Source of the DNA: Cytophagaceae bacterium
GTDB taxonomy: Bacteria; Bacteroidota; Bacteroidia; Cytophagales; Spirosomataceae
NCBI GenBank assembly: GCA_947459055.1
Contig: CANHCG010000042.1
Span: 1-9,545 of the forward strand
Direction of reading: 5' to 3'
DNA: 9,545 bases
Under the pieces are notes generated by a model. It was given only the letters and a program-made list of their open reading frames with translations, was not told where the DNA came from and searched no databases. Each line of letters begins with the position of its first letter. The first letter of the stretch is position 1. Below, piece by piece: positions 1 through 6,926 of the stretch. The position numbers and the translations under genes are program-made.

Positions 1-243
1 AATTTTATTACCTAAACACGCTAACTCAGCCGATCCTGCGTAAAGACTATTTTTAGCATTTATTTGATAAGCTTTAACACTACCTTTTAAATTTGGGAGG
101 GAGGCTTGACCAGGAGAATTTGTTGAGAACAAGTGATAGATTACATCTGAACCAAAAAATTCATCAGCAAAAAGTAATAAAGAATTTGAATAGGAGCTAA
201 GCTCAACTCCTTTAAAATCAATAAATATGGCTAAATTTTTCAT
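1..243 (-). CDS. etfA: Electron transfer flavoprotein subunit alpha, N-terminal part (cut by window edge)
   Basis: The first 81 codons of a minus-strand gene, starting with ATG at 243 (MKNLAIFIDFKG) and open to the left edge of the window. In the family, EtfA pairs with EtfB to carry FAD and pass electrons from acyl-CoA and other dehydrogenases to the quinone pool through ETF-quinone oxidoreductase. The visible part has the expected hydrophobic first beta strand (NLAIFIDF). The FAD-binding C-terminal domain that defines the family lies outside the window. The call rests mainly on position: the gene starts two nucleotides after the etfB stop, the usual etfBA order, so the two are almost surely co-transcribed. 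The N-terminal segment looks divergent from the common EtfA start, which lowers confidence a little. Confidence 0.72.
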   Translation of the reverse strand, partial: MKNLAIFIDFKGVELSSYSNSLLLFADEFFGSDVIYHLFSTNSPGQASLPNLKGSVKAYQINAKNSLYAGSAELACLGNKI

Positions 244-245
244 GG

Positions 246-977
246 CTAAAATTGTAAATCTTGTTTTAAATAATCGACCAACATATTTAATTGATCCGAA
301 GGAATCATCATTTGTTTCCGATTCGTTTCATTAATAACTTCTGAAACATGGACTTGACCGGATGAAATTGAAGGGAATATAATTTTTATTTCTTTAGTCC
401 GAGCCGTCATAATTCCACGCATAGATGGAATCTTCCATTCGGCAATGGGTTCTTGGCATCCAAGTACAGCAGGTAGGTTACACGAAACGACAGCTTTTCC
501 ACCATCAATTTCAACTTCAAGGTTCAATTGAGTACCTTCAACATCCAAGTGCATAACCGGTGAAAAATGGGTCATTTGGAGTAAACCAGCTAATATTCCA
601 TGGGTTTGACCACTGTTGTAATCGATGGCTTCCTTACCCATTAAAATTAAATCAAAAGGATTTGAATGAACATAAGTAGCAATTTCCTTGGCTAATTGAA
701 GTGAATCTTTGGCAACTCCATCGATTCGAACAGCTGAATCTGCACCTAATGCTAAACATTTACGTATCAATGGCTCAGATTCAGCTGAACCCATATGTAA
801 AACAACAACCTCAGCACCTAAAGATTCTTTTAATTCAATCGCACGAGACAAGGCGTAATCATCATAAGGTCCAACAATATAAGTTAATCCTTGAGAATCT
901 ATAAAACCTTTTGACGAATCTATGCTAATTTTGGAAGTTGTGTCGGGTACGACAGAAATGCAAACTAATATTTTCAT
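246..977 (-). CDS. etfB: Electron transfer flavoprotein subunit beta
   Basis: EtfB is the AMP-binding partner of EtfA in the soluble cytoplasmic ETF heterodimer that collects electrons from beta-oxidation and similar dehydrogenases. The 243-residue product begins MKILVCISVVPDTTSKI, a classic EtfB N-terminus, and carries GPYDDYALSRAIELKE (about residues 36-51), the nucleotide-binding stretch DLILMGKEAIDYNSGQ (about 109-124) and the late segment EWKIPSMRGIMTARTKEI typical of Bacteroidota EtfB. Its length fits the family (about 245-260 residues). I chose ATG at 977. An in-frame TTG at 998 would add only seven residues (MHNKFKS) before the conserved start and is less likely. No Shine-Dalgarno sequence is visible, which is normal for this phylum. 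The gene leads an etfBA unit, and a candidate promoter lies just upstream (996-1027). Confidence 0.95.
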   Translation of the reverse strand: MKILVCISVVPDTTSKISIDSSKGFIDSQGLTYIVGPYDDYALSRAIELKESLGAEVVVLHMGSAESEPLIRKCLALGADSAVRIDGVAKDSLQLAKEIATYVHSNPFDLILMGKEAIDYNSGQTHGILAGLLQMTHFSPVMHLDVEGTQLNLEVEIDGGKAVVSCNLPAVLGCQEPIAEWKIPSMRGIMTARTKEIKIIFPSISSGQVHVSEVINETNRKQMMIPSDQLNMLVDYLKQDLQF

Positions 978-980
978 ACT

Positions 981-1012
981 TTTGAATTTGTTATGCAAGC
1001 ATACTATATTTT
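981..1012 (+). promoter_or_regulatory. Candidate Bacteroidota-type promoter of the TPR gene
   Basis: On the plus strand, TTTG (981-984) is followed after 20 nt by TATATTTT (1005-1012), one mismatch from TAnnTTTG. Transcription would start near 1018, giving a leader of about 10 nt before the ATG at 1028. The -33 box falls in the etfB leader and the whole element interleaves with the etfB promoter candidate on the other strand. The call is by pattern only. Confidence 0.33.
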
Positions 1013-1027
1013 TTTAACTCTTCCAAA
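996..1027 (-). promoter_or_regulatory. Candidate Bacteroidota-type promoter of etfBA
   Basis: Reading the minus strand, TTTG (1027-1024) is followed after 20 nt by TATGCTTG (1003-996). This resembles the Bacteroidota sigma-70 pattern TTTG, about 19-21 nt, TAnnTTTG, with one mismatch in the -7 box. It would start transcription about 10-15 nt before the etfB ATG at 977. It overlaps the opposing candidate promoter of the TPR gene. The call is by pattern only; such AT-rich boxes occur by chance. Confidence 0.35.
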
Positions 1028-1336
1028 ATGAATCGTAAAGAATTTTTAAAATCTGAAATTGAACATAATCCTAGCGATCCATTAAACTACTATATGCTGG
1101 CATTGGAATACAAAAAAGAAGGGGATAAGGCCTTAAGTACAAGCCAATTTGATCATTTAATTGAATTATACCCGCATTATTTACCTACTTATTACACCTA
1201 CGGGGCCTATTTAATTGAAATAGGAGAGGAAGATAAGGCAGAACAGATATTAATGAAAGGTCATTCGCTTGCCTTGGAAACTGGTCAAGAAAAAATGGCG
1301 AAAGAAATACAATCCTTATTAGAATTGTATTTCTAA
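1028..1336 (+). CDS. Small tetratricopeptide-repeat (TPR) protein
   Basis: A 102-residue soluble protein with no signal peptide or membrane segment, so presumably cytoplasmic. It is made almost wholly of helical TPR-like repeats. One spans about residues 18-49 (PLNYYMLALEYKKEGDKA, ending at the loop proline of LIELYP), and a second about residues 52-85 (LPTYYTYGAYLIEIGEEDKA and following), each with the expected small and aromatic positions. A capping helix follows (about 86-101). TPR units are protein-protein interaction scaffolds, and the partner cannot be read from the sequence. It is divergent from etfB across 50 bp and convergent with parE, whose stop codon abuts its own with no gap. The ATG start is the first in frame and fits the short putative leader. 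No specific function is recognised. Confidence 0.85.
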   Translation: MNRKEFLKSEIEHNPSDPLNYYMLALEYKKEGDKALSTSQFDHLIELYPHYLPTYYTYGAYLIEIGEEDKAEQILMKGHSLALETGQEKMAKEIQSLLELYF

Positions 1337-3217
1337 TTAAGCGTAGAGAACCTCTTCCAAATCCTTTTCTATCTTTAAATTATCAATAATGAATTTTTGG
1401 CGCTCTGGGGTATTTTTACCCATATAATAACTTAGCAATTGCTGGATGGTGAAATCCTTAGCCAAAATAACCGGTTCTAATTTGATATTTTCGCCAATGA
1501 ATGTCCCGAACTCATCAGGTGATATTTCTCCTAAACCCTTAAATCGAGTGATCTCTGGTTTTGGACTTAGTTTTTCAATAGCATTTTTTCTTTCTTCTTC
1601 GGAATAACAATAAATGGTTTCTTTCTTGTTCCGCACCCGAAACAAAGGAGTTTCTAAGATATAAATATGCCCATTACGAACTAAATCGGGAAAAAATTGG
1701 AGAAAAAATGTCAGAATAAGTAAACGAATATGCATGCCATCAACATCGGCATCGGTTGCTATTACAATTTTATTATACCGTAAACTATCTAAAGAGTCTT
1801 CAATATCAAGGGCATGTTGCAATAAATTGAACTCTTCATTCTCGTAAACAATCTTTTTCGTCAGACCAAAACAATTTAAAGGCTTGCCTCTCAAACTAAA
1901 AACAGCTTGGGTTTGAACATCTCGAGACTTGGTAATACTTCCACTCGCGGAATCCCCTTCTGTAATGAATAATATAGTATCGTGCTTTGAATCTGATTTC
2001 TCATCCGAAAAATGAATCCGGCAATCCCTTAATTTTTTGTTGTGCAAGTTTGCTTTTTTAGCACGTTCATTGGCCAGTTTTTTGATACCCGCAATATCCT
2101 TTCGCTCGCGCTCTGACTGCAGAATGCGTTTCAATATGGCATCTGCGGTACTCGGATTTTTATGTAAAAAATTGTCTAATTCAGTTTTTACGAAATCGCC
2201 GATAAAAGAACGGATAGACGTTGAATTAGAATCCGGAGAAATCGTGGTGGAGCCTAATTTTGTTTTTGTCTGCGATTCGAAAACAGGTTCCTGCACACGG
2301 ATCGCGATGGATCCAACAATACTTGCCCGAACATCAGATGGATCAAATTCTTTTTTATAAAACTCTCGAACAGTTTTAACAATGGCCTCTCGGAATGCTG
2401 CCAAATGTGTTCCTCCTTGAGTCGTATTTTGACCATTGACAAAGGAATAATACTCTTCTCCGTATTGATTATTGTGAGTAATGGCTAATTCGATATCATT
2501 GCCTTTTAAATGAATAATCGGGTATCGATTCTCCTCCGTGTTGGTCTTCTTATTTAATAAATCTAATAGTCCATTTTGTGAAAAATACTTTTCCCCGTTA
2601 AAATTAATAGTCAATCCTGCATTTAAATAGGCATAATTCCAGAAAAGAGAATCGAGGAATTGGGGTATAAAATGGTAATTCTTAAAAATTGAATTATCCG
2701 GTTCAAAGATGACATGCGTGCCACTTTTAGCCGTTGAACTCTCAGTTCCTTTCGATTCAGTAAGTAATTCACCTTTACAAAATTCGGCCCATTTAGTTTG
2801 TCCGTCTCGGTAAGATTGAACTTTAAAATAATTTGAAAGCGCATTGGTAGCCTTGGTTCCTACGCCATTTAGCCCGACAGACTTTTGGAAAGCGCCTGAA
2901 TCATATTTACCACCGGTATTTATTTTAGAAACACAATCAATGACTTTGCCCAAGGGGATACCGCGACCGTAATCACGTACCTCTACTTTATGATCGGAAA
3001 TTTTCACATCAATGGACTTCCCATTGCCCATCATGTGTTCATCAATGGAGTTATCCATGATTTCCTTGACCAAGACGTAAATTCCATCATCAACCGAAGA
3101 ACCATCTCCCAATTTTCCGATGTACATACCTGGTCGCAAGCGAATATGTTCTTTCCAGTCCAGTGAGCGAATGCTATCATCGTTATAAATAGGAGGGGTA
3201 TTTTGAATCTCTTCCAA
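1337..3217 (-). CDS. parE: DNA topoisomerase IV subunit B (ParE), TTG start
   Basis: ParE is the ATPase subunit of the type IIA topoisomerase that decatenates daughter chromosomes with ParC. The 626-residue product has a GHKL ATPase domain with DNSIDE (55-60, catalytic region), RDYGRGIP (81-88), the ATP lid [12 protein letters not shown] (114-125) and the QTK loop (316-318). The TOPRIM domain follows with EGDSASGS (420-427), SLRGKPLN (441-448) and the metal-binding DADVDG (489-494), then FKGLGEIS and a C-terminal [16 protein letters not shown]. The short length, without the GyrB insertion, and the [17 protein letters not shown] start point to ParE rather than GyrB. No ATG exists between the upstream in-frame stop and the conserved LRPGMYIG, so TTG at 3217 is the best start. 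ParC is not adjacent: etfBA lies beyond the TPR gene downstream and polysaccharide genes lie upstream. Confidence 0.94.
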   Translation of the reverse strand: MEEIQNTPPIYNDDSIRSLDWKEHIRLRPGMYIGKLGDGSSVDDGIYVLVKEIMDNSIDEHMMGNGKSIDVKISDHKVEVRDYGRGIPLGKVIDCVSKINTGGKYDSGAFQKSVGLNGVGTKATNALSNYFKVQSYRDGQTKWAEFCKGELLTESKGTESSTAKSGTHVIFEPDNSIFKNYHFIPQFLDSLFWNYAYLNAGLTINFNGEKYFSQNGLLDLLNKKTNTEENRYPIIHLKGNDIELAITHNNQYGEEYYSFVNGQNTTQGGTHLAAFREAIVKTVREFYKKEFDPSDVRASIVGSIAIRVQEPVFESQTKTKLGSTTISPDSNSTSIRSFIGDFVKTELDNFLHKNPSTADAILKRILQSERERKDIAGIKKLANERAKKANLHNKKLRDCRIHFSDEKSDSKHDTILFITEGDSASGSITKSRDVQTQAVFSLRGKPLNCFGLTKKIVYENEEFNLLQHALDIEDSLDSLRYNKIVIATDADVDGMHIRLLILTFFLQFFPDLVRNGHIYILETPLFRVRNKKETIYCYSEEERKNAIEKLSPKPEITRFKGLGEISPDEFGTFIGENIKLEPVILAKDFTIQQLLSYYMGKNTPERQKFIIDNLKIEKDLEEVLYA

Positions 3218-3254
3218 GGCTAATCGTTGAAATTAAATGAGTGGGATATTTTTA

Positions 3255-3270
3255 AACTTTCCATAAAGTT
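3255..3270. repeat. Short inverted repeat upstream of the export operon
   Basis: AACTTT (3255-3260) and AAAGTT (3265-3270) are perfect inverted arms of 6 bp around a 4-nt loop CCAT. After one A-A mismatch, two further T-A pairs extend the stem outward (3252-3273). It sits in the 113-bp gap between the divergent parE and export-operon starts, at the upstream edge of the putative operon promoter. It could be a protein-binding site or chance in AT-rich DNA. It is too AT-rich and lacks a T-tract on a suitable side to be a convincing terminator. Confidence 0.3.
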
Positions 3271-3300
3271 AAAGATTATTGAGGTTTTTTTTTAATTTTG
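3269..3300 (+). promoter_or_regulatory. Candidate promoter of the polysaccharide export operon
   Basis: TAATTTTG at 3293-3300 is a perfect match to the Bacteroidota -7 box TAnnTTTG. The -33 position 20 nt upstream (TTAA at 3269-3272) is poor, matching only the first two T residues of TTTG. Transcription would start near 3305-3308, leaving a leader of about 25 nt before the ATG at 3331. A run of nine T residues (3285-3293) precedes the -7 box. A weak -33 with a strong -7 could mean an activator-assisted promoter, but that is inference. No other promoter is needed for the downstream genes, which are packed without gaps. Confidence 0.42.
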
Positions 3301-3330
3301 CCTTCTTGAAATATTATAATTTTTGCAATT

Positions 3331-5865
3331 ATGGTGAATAAGCTTTTACGTATATTCATAATTTGTAATTTGTTTTTTCAACTCGGTCATGCACAAGTTA
3401 TGCCCATTGGAATCCAAATCCCAAATCAATTTAGACCTTCTGGCGTTCCAACGAATCAAGCAACAGGTAGTAATCAAGTAAAACCTCGCATCGTTACGGT
3501 GTCAAAAAATGAAAAAAGGACTTCAGATAGTTTAATTACAAGTCGTCAGATTGTCGAAAATACGAATTTCGAAAAGAAGGATACAGCATTGGTTAGTTTG
3601 CGAAAGAAAATTTTCGGATACTCCATTTTTAACAATAAAGTGGGGGTATTTGAGCCTAATTTGAAAATTGCCACACCAAAAACTTATGTAATTGGTCCTG
3701 ATGATGAATTGATCGTGGATATTAATGGTTATTCAGAGGAGCATTATAACCTAACAGTGAGCCCAGATGGATATGTCAAAATTAATCGGATTGGGAATGT
3801 TTATGTGGCAGGGTTAACAATTGAAGAGGCTAAAGCACGCATTATTCATAAATTATCACAGATTTTTGTGGGCCTTCGTCGGGAAGGAAGCGGTCCTAGT
3901 TCTACAAATTTATACGCCACTATCTCTTTAGGGAATATTCGAACGGTTAATGTAAGTATTCAGGGTGAGGTGATGTTTCCTGGCACCTATTCAGTTTCTT
4001 CATTATCCCGAGTAATGAATGTTTTATACTTAGCAGGTGGCCCTAATGAGCGTGGAACCTTTCGTAATATCCAAATTATTAGGAATAAAAAGGTGGTAGG
4101 TACGATAGATTTATATGACTTTTTGACCTCTGGGATTCAAAAAAATGATATCAATGTTCAAGACCAGGATATTATTAAAGTGGGAGTATATGAAAACCGA
4201 ATAGAGTTAAAAGGAAGTTTTAAACGCACAGGCTTGTTTGAGGTGAAACCTAGTGAAAACTTGGCTCATGTCATTCAGGAATTAGGCGGGGGATTTGATA
4301 ATGGGGCTTTTAAAGATTTAGTAAAGATTACGCGTTATACAAATCGAGAACGAAAACTAATTGATTTAAGCATGGATTTAGCTACTTCATTTTCTCCACA
4401 GAGTGGAGATGAAATAGTAGCTGAGGCAATATTTGAAGGCAGATTCGAAAATAGAGTTACTATTGCGGGTGAGGTTTTTAGACCAGGTAATTTTAGTTTG
4501 GAAAGTAATCCTAGTCTTTTGAAGTTAATTCAACGAGCTGGGGGTGTAAAGGAAAATGCATTTTTAGAACGAATCACGATTGAAAGAATAAATGATGACT
4601 TGAGTCCTGTTAATTTATCGGTTAATTTAAAGGATTTGTTGGCCGGCAAGGTTAAAGACATAATTTTAAAACGAGAGGATAAAGTTTCCGTTTTCAGCAT
4701 TTTTGATTTAAGGGAGAATTATACTGTTACTATTCGCGGAGAGATTAATCTAAACAAAGAGAAATTAGATAATTCTAGTTCTTCAAGTACAAAATTAGAA
4801 GTTCAAGATGCTCAAAATTCAGCCAAAAATACTTTGGAAGAAGATGTGGCAGGAAAAGGACCTATAAATGATACGGATAAAACCAATTTGAAATTAGTTT
4901 TGCCGTTTGTTGAAAAAATGACCGTTGAAGATATTATATTAAAAGCTGGCGGTTTAAAAGAATCTGCAGCCACCGGCTTTGTTGAAATAGTAAGACGAAA
5001 AAAGAATATAGGGCTTGATAATCCTGATTTAGTAAATTCTCAAATTGCCGAAATTATACGTTTTTCAATAGCTAAAAATTTGTCATTGGATAAATCTGCT
5101 TCGACTTTTGAGTTAATGCCATTTGATGAGGTATTTATTCGTTCATCTCCTAATTATGAAACACAGCAATTCGTTTCTGTTAAGGGGCAAGTTTTATTTC
5201 CAGGGGTTTATGGGATTGAGAAAAAAGATCAGCGGTTAAGTGAAATAATTAGTAGGGCAGGAGGCTTAAATAAACAAGCTTACCCTGAGGGAGCACGATT
5301 AATTCGTAAAATAATTTTATCTGATACAGAAAAAAATCGCAAGAAGGAACAATTGGAGGAAATAGCGGACAATTATGACAATACTACAATTAAAAACGAT
5401 CCTGTTTTAAACAAAGAATATGAGACAATTGGGATCGATTTAGTGCAAGCTATTGAAAATCCATTGGGTGAAAATGATTTGATTTTAAATGACGGGGATT
5501 ATGTAGAAATACCTAAAGAACCGCAAACTGTTAAAATTTCAGGAGAAGTATTATATCCTAACAGTGTTAAGTATTTAAATTCAAAAATCTTTAGTGATTA
5601 TATATCAGAAGCTGGTGGATATACATCTAATTCAGTTCGTAAGCGCGCCTATGTATTATATTCAAATGGTTCAGTGAAGCGAGTAAAAAGCTTTTTATTT
5701 ATGAGAATCAATCCTAAAATTGAAAAGGGAGCGGAAATAATCATACCTGCAAAGAGTAAAAGTGTGAATTATAGCCAACAAATAATTTCCCTAGTTTCTG
5801 TACTTACGGGTACTGTTACTAGTATTATCGGAATTATCACCTTAATTAAAGCAACAGCTAATTAA
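3331..5865 (+). CDS. Polysaccharide export protein with Wza-type domain and six SLBB domains
   Basis: A Wza-like outer-membrane polysaccharide export (OPX) protein of 844 residues, much longer than E. coli Wza (about 380). A signal peptide (1-21, cleavage likely after LGHA) has no lipobox, so it is not a Wza-style lipoprotein. After a polar linker, the poly-export domain spans about 113-180 (YVIGPDDELIVDINGY, then VSPDGYVKI). Six SLBB-like modules follow, starting near 206 (VNVSIQGEVMFPGTY), 290, 375 (VTIAGEVFRPGNF), 465, 614 (VSVKGQVLFPGVY) and 733 (VKISGEVLYPNSV), most with an [LRE]-AGG motif about 25-30 residues on. The fourth is split by a Ser/Asn/Asp-rich insertion (about 474-523). A hydrophobic segment (about 816-838) ends the protein. 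The family gives the glycan its route through periplasm and outer membrane. It is the first gene of the operon and ends one nucleotide before the Wzz-like gene. I would not assign the symbol wza because the architecture differs. Confidence 0.9.
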   Translation: MVNKLLRIFIICNLFFQLGHAQVMPIGIQIPNQFRPSGVPTNQATGSNQVKPRIVTVSKNEKRTSDSLITSRQIVENTNFEKKDTALVSLRKKIFGYSIFNNKVGVFEPNLKIATPKTYVIGPDDELIVDINGYSEEHYNLTVSPDGYVKINRIGNVYVAGLTIEEAKARIIHKLSQIFVGLRREGSGPSSTNLYATISLGNIRTVNVSIQGEVMFPGTYSVSSLSRVMNVLYLAGGPNERGTFRNIQIIRNKKVVGTIDLYDFLTSGIQKNDINVQDQDIIKVGVYENRIELKGSFKRTGLFEVKPSENLAHVIQELGGGFDNGAFKDLVKITRYTNRERKLIDLSMDLATSFSPQSGDEIVAEAIFEGRFENRVTIAGEVFRPGNFSLESNPSLLKLIQRAGGVKENAFLERITIERINDDLSPVNLSVNLKDLLAGKVKDIILKREDKVSVFSIFDLRENYTVTIRGEINLNKEKLDNSSSSSTKLEVQDAQNSAKNTLEEDVAGKGPINDTDKTNLKLVLPFVEKMTVEDIILKAGGLKESAATGFVEIVRRKKNIGLDNPDLVNSQIAEIIRFSIAKNLSLDKSASTFELMPFDEVFIRSSPNYETQQFVSVKGQVLFPGVYGIEKKDQRLSEIISRAGGLNKQAYPEGARLIRKIILSDTEKNRKKEQLEEIADNYDNTTIKNDPVLNKEYETIGIDLVQAIENPLGENDLILNDGDYVEIPKEPQTVKISGEVLYPNSVKYLNSKIFSDYISEAGGYTSNSVRKRAYVLYSNGSVKRVKSFLFMRINPKIEKGAEIIIPAKSKSVNYSQQIISLVSVLTGTVTSIIGIITLIKATAN

Positions 5866-5866
5866 T

Positions 5867-6925
5867 ATGTCACAATTAAGACAAGATCAATTTTCCGTAG
5901 AGGCTTTTTTGTTAAAAGGCTTAAAGTTATTGCCCTTTCTAAAGAAGCATTTCAAATTTATTTGCATCGGTGTAATACTAGGCGGGGTAATTGGATTTGG
6001 CATTGAGATTTATCGTAGTAAGAATTTATCTCATACCTCCGAAATTGTTTTTATTTTAGATAATGAAGGCTCCAGTGGCGGCGGATTATCTGATATAGCA
6101 AGTACACTTGGCTTAGGTGGATTTATGGGTAATTCTTCTATGTTTTCAGGAGAAAATTTTAAAGAATTATTGAAAACCAAATCTTTATATAGAAAGGCCC
6201 TTTTAACAGAAGTGGTAATAGATGGCAAAAAAGATTTATTTGCTAATTTTTTCTTGAAAAAATGTGATTTAGCGGAACATGAGTGGGACGAATTATCCCC
6301 AGAATTTTTATCATATCGATTTAAAATTAAAGATATAAGTCAATCTGATATTCAAGATCGCAATATTTTAAATGCGATTTATGAATATCTAAATAGCAAG
6401 ACTGTCATTGATGTCGAGAATCCCAAATCTAGTTTTCAAACACTAACAGTTGAAACTAGAAACGATACCTTGTCTTATGTTTGGTCTAAATTATACTTGA
6501 AAACTGTAACTGATTTTTACATTGCCAATAAGACCAAAAAATCGAAAGAATTGTTGGTTATTATGGATAAACGGGTTGATTCGTTGCGTTCTGCATTATA
6601 TTACACGCAAGGGAAGTTAGCTAACTATAATGATCAGAATCAACAAATCATTTACCAGCGAGCTCGAGTAATCGCTGATCGATTACAAATGAATTCGACT
6701 CAATTACAGACGATGTATTTTGAAGCGGTACGAAATTATGACAATTTGAAGTTCTCTTTAATCAAAGAATCTCCACTTTTTACAATTATTTCAGATACAG
6801 AATTGCCCTTGCCATTTGAGCCATACCGTTGGGGTAGGGTAACGATCATTGGGCTACTTTTAGGATTTTTCTTAAGCTGTTTTTATTTGTATTTAAAACA
6901 GATTTACGATCATAGTAAAGAATAA
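5867..6925 (+). CDS. Wzz/KpsE-like polysaccharide co-polymerase, no kinase domain
   Basis: An inner-membrane protein of 352 residues with the Wzz/PCP layout: a cytoplasmic N-terminus, TM1 at about 29-48 (FKFICIGVILGGVIGFGI), a large periplasmic region and TM2 at about 323-344, preceded by a proline-rich stretch (LPLPFEPYRWGR) typical of the family. The periplasmic part starts with a glycine-rich stretch (SSGGGLSDIASTLGLGG, 69-85) and ends with a long predicted coiled coil (about 222-300). In the family such proteins form ring oligomers that control chain length or couple export to the outer-membrane protein. No Walker motifs or tyrosine-rich tail follow TM2, so this is not a Wzc-type autokinase; with an ABC exporter next door it resembles KpsE/PCP-3. 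It starts one nucleotide after the SLBB gene and ends one nucleotide before the permease. Confidence 0.86.
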   Translation: MSQLRQDQFSVEAFLLKGLKLLPFLKKHFKFICIGVILGGVIGFGIEIYRSKNLSHTSEIVFILDNEGSSGGGLSDIASTLGLGGFMGNSSMFSGENFKELLKTKSLYRKALLTEVVIDGKKDLFANFFLKKCDLAEHEWDELSPEFLSYRFKIKDISQSDIQDRNILNAIYEYLNSKTVIDVENPKSSFQTLTVETRNDTLSYVWSKLYLKTVTDFYIANKTKKSKELLVIMDKRVDSLRSALYYTQGKLANYNDQNQQIIYQRARVIADRLQMNSTQLQTMYFEAVRNYDNLKFSLIKESPLFTIISDTELPLPFEPYRWGRVTIIGLLLGFFLSCFYLYLKQIYDHSKE

Positions 6926-6926
6926 A

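Noticed and set aside
701..904. Open frame on the plus strand opposite etfB (67 codons)
   Set aside because: Low-complexity Gln/Leu-rich product inside a confident gene, with no start context or homology; a chance frame.
978..998. Longer etfB reading frame from TTG at 998
   Set aside because: It adds only seven residues ahead of the conserved MKILVCIS start, and it would overlap the putative promoter and start site. ATG at 977 is preferred.
2037..2360. Open frame on the plus strand opposite parE (107 codons)
   Set aside because: It lies wholly within strongly conserved parE coding sequence, its product resembles no known family, and it is best explained as a mirror of the codon pattern of parE.
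1337..3217. gyrB instead of parE
   Set aside because: The length of about 626 residues, the [17 protein letters not shown] start and the [12 protein letters not shown] end match the Bacteroidota ParE form.
3311..3325. TATAATTTTTG as the -7 box of the export operon
   Set aside because: Its spacing is off by one from TAnnTTTG, and transcription would begin at or inside the start codon. The perfect box at 3293-3300 gives a sensible leader.
3331..3400. Lipoprotein signal in the SLBB protein (Cys12)
   Set aside because: The cysteine is inside the hydrophobic core (IFIICNLFF) and lacks a lipobox before it. A standard signal peptidase I site after LGHA fits better.
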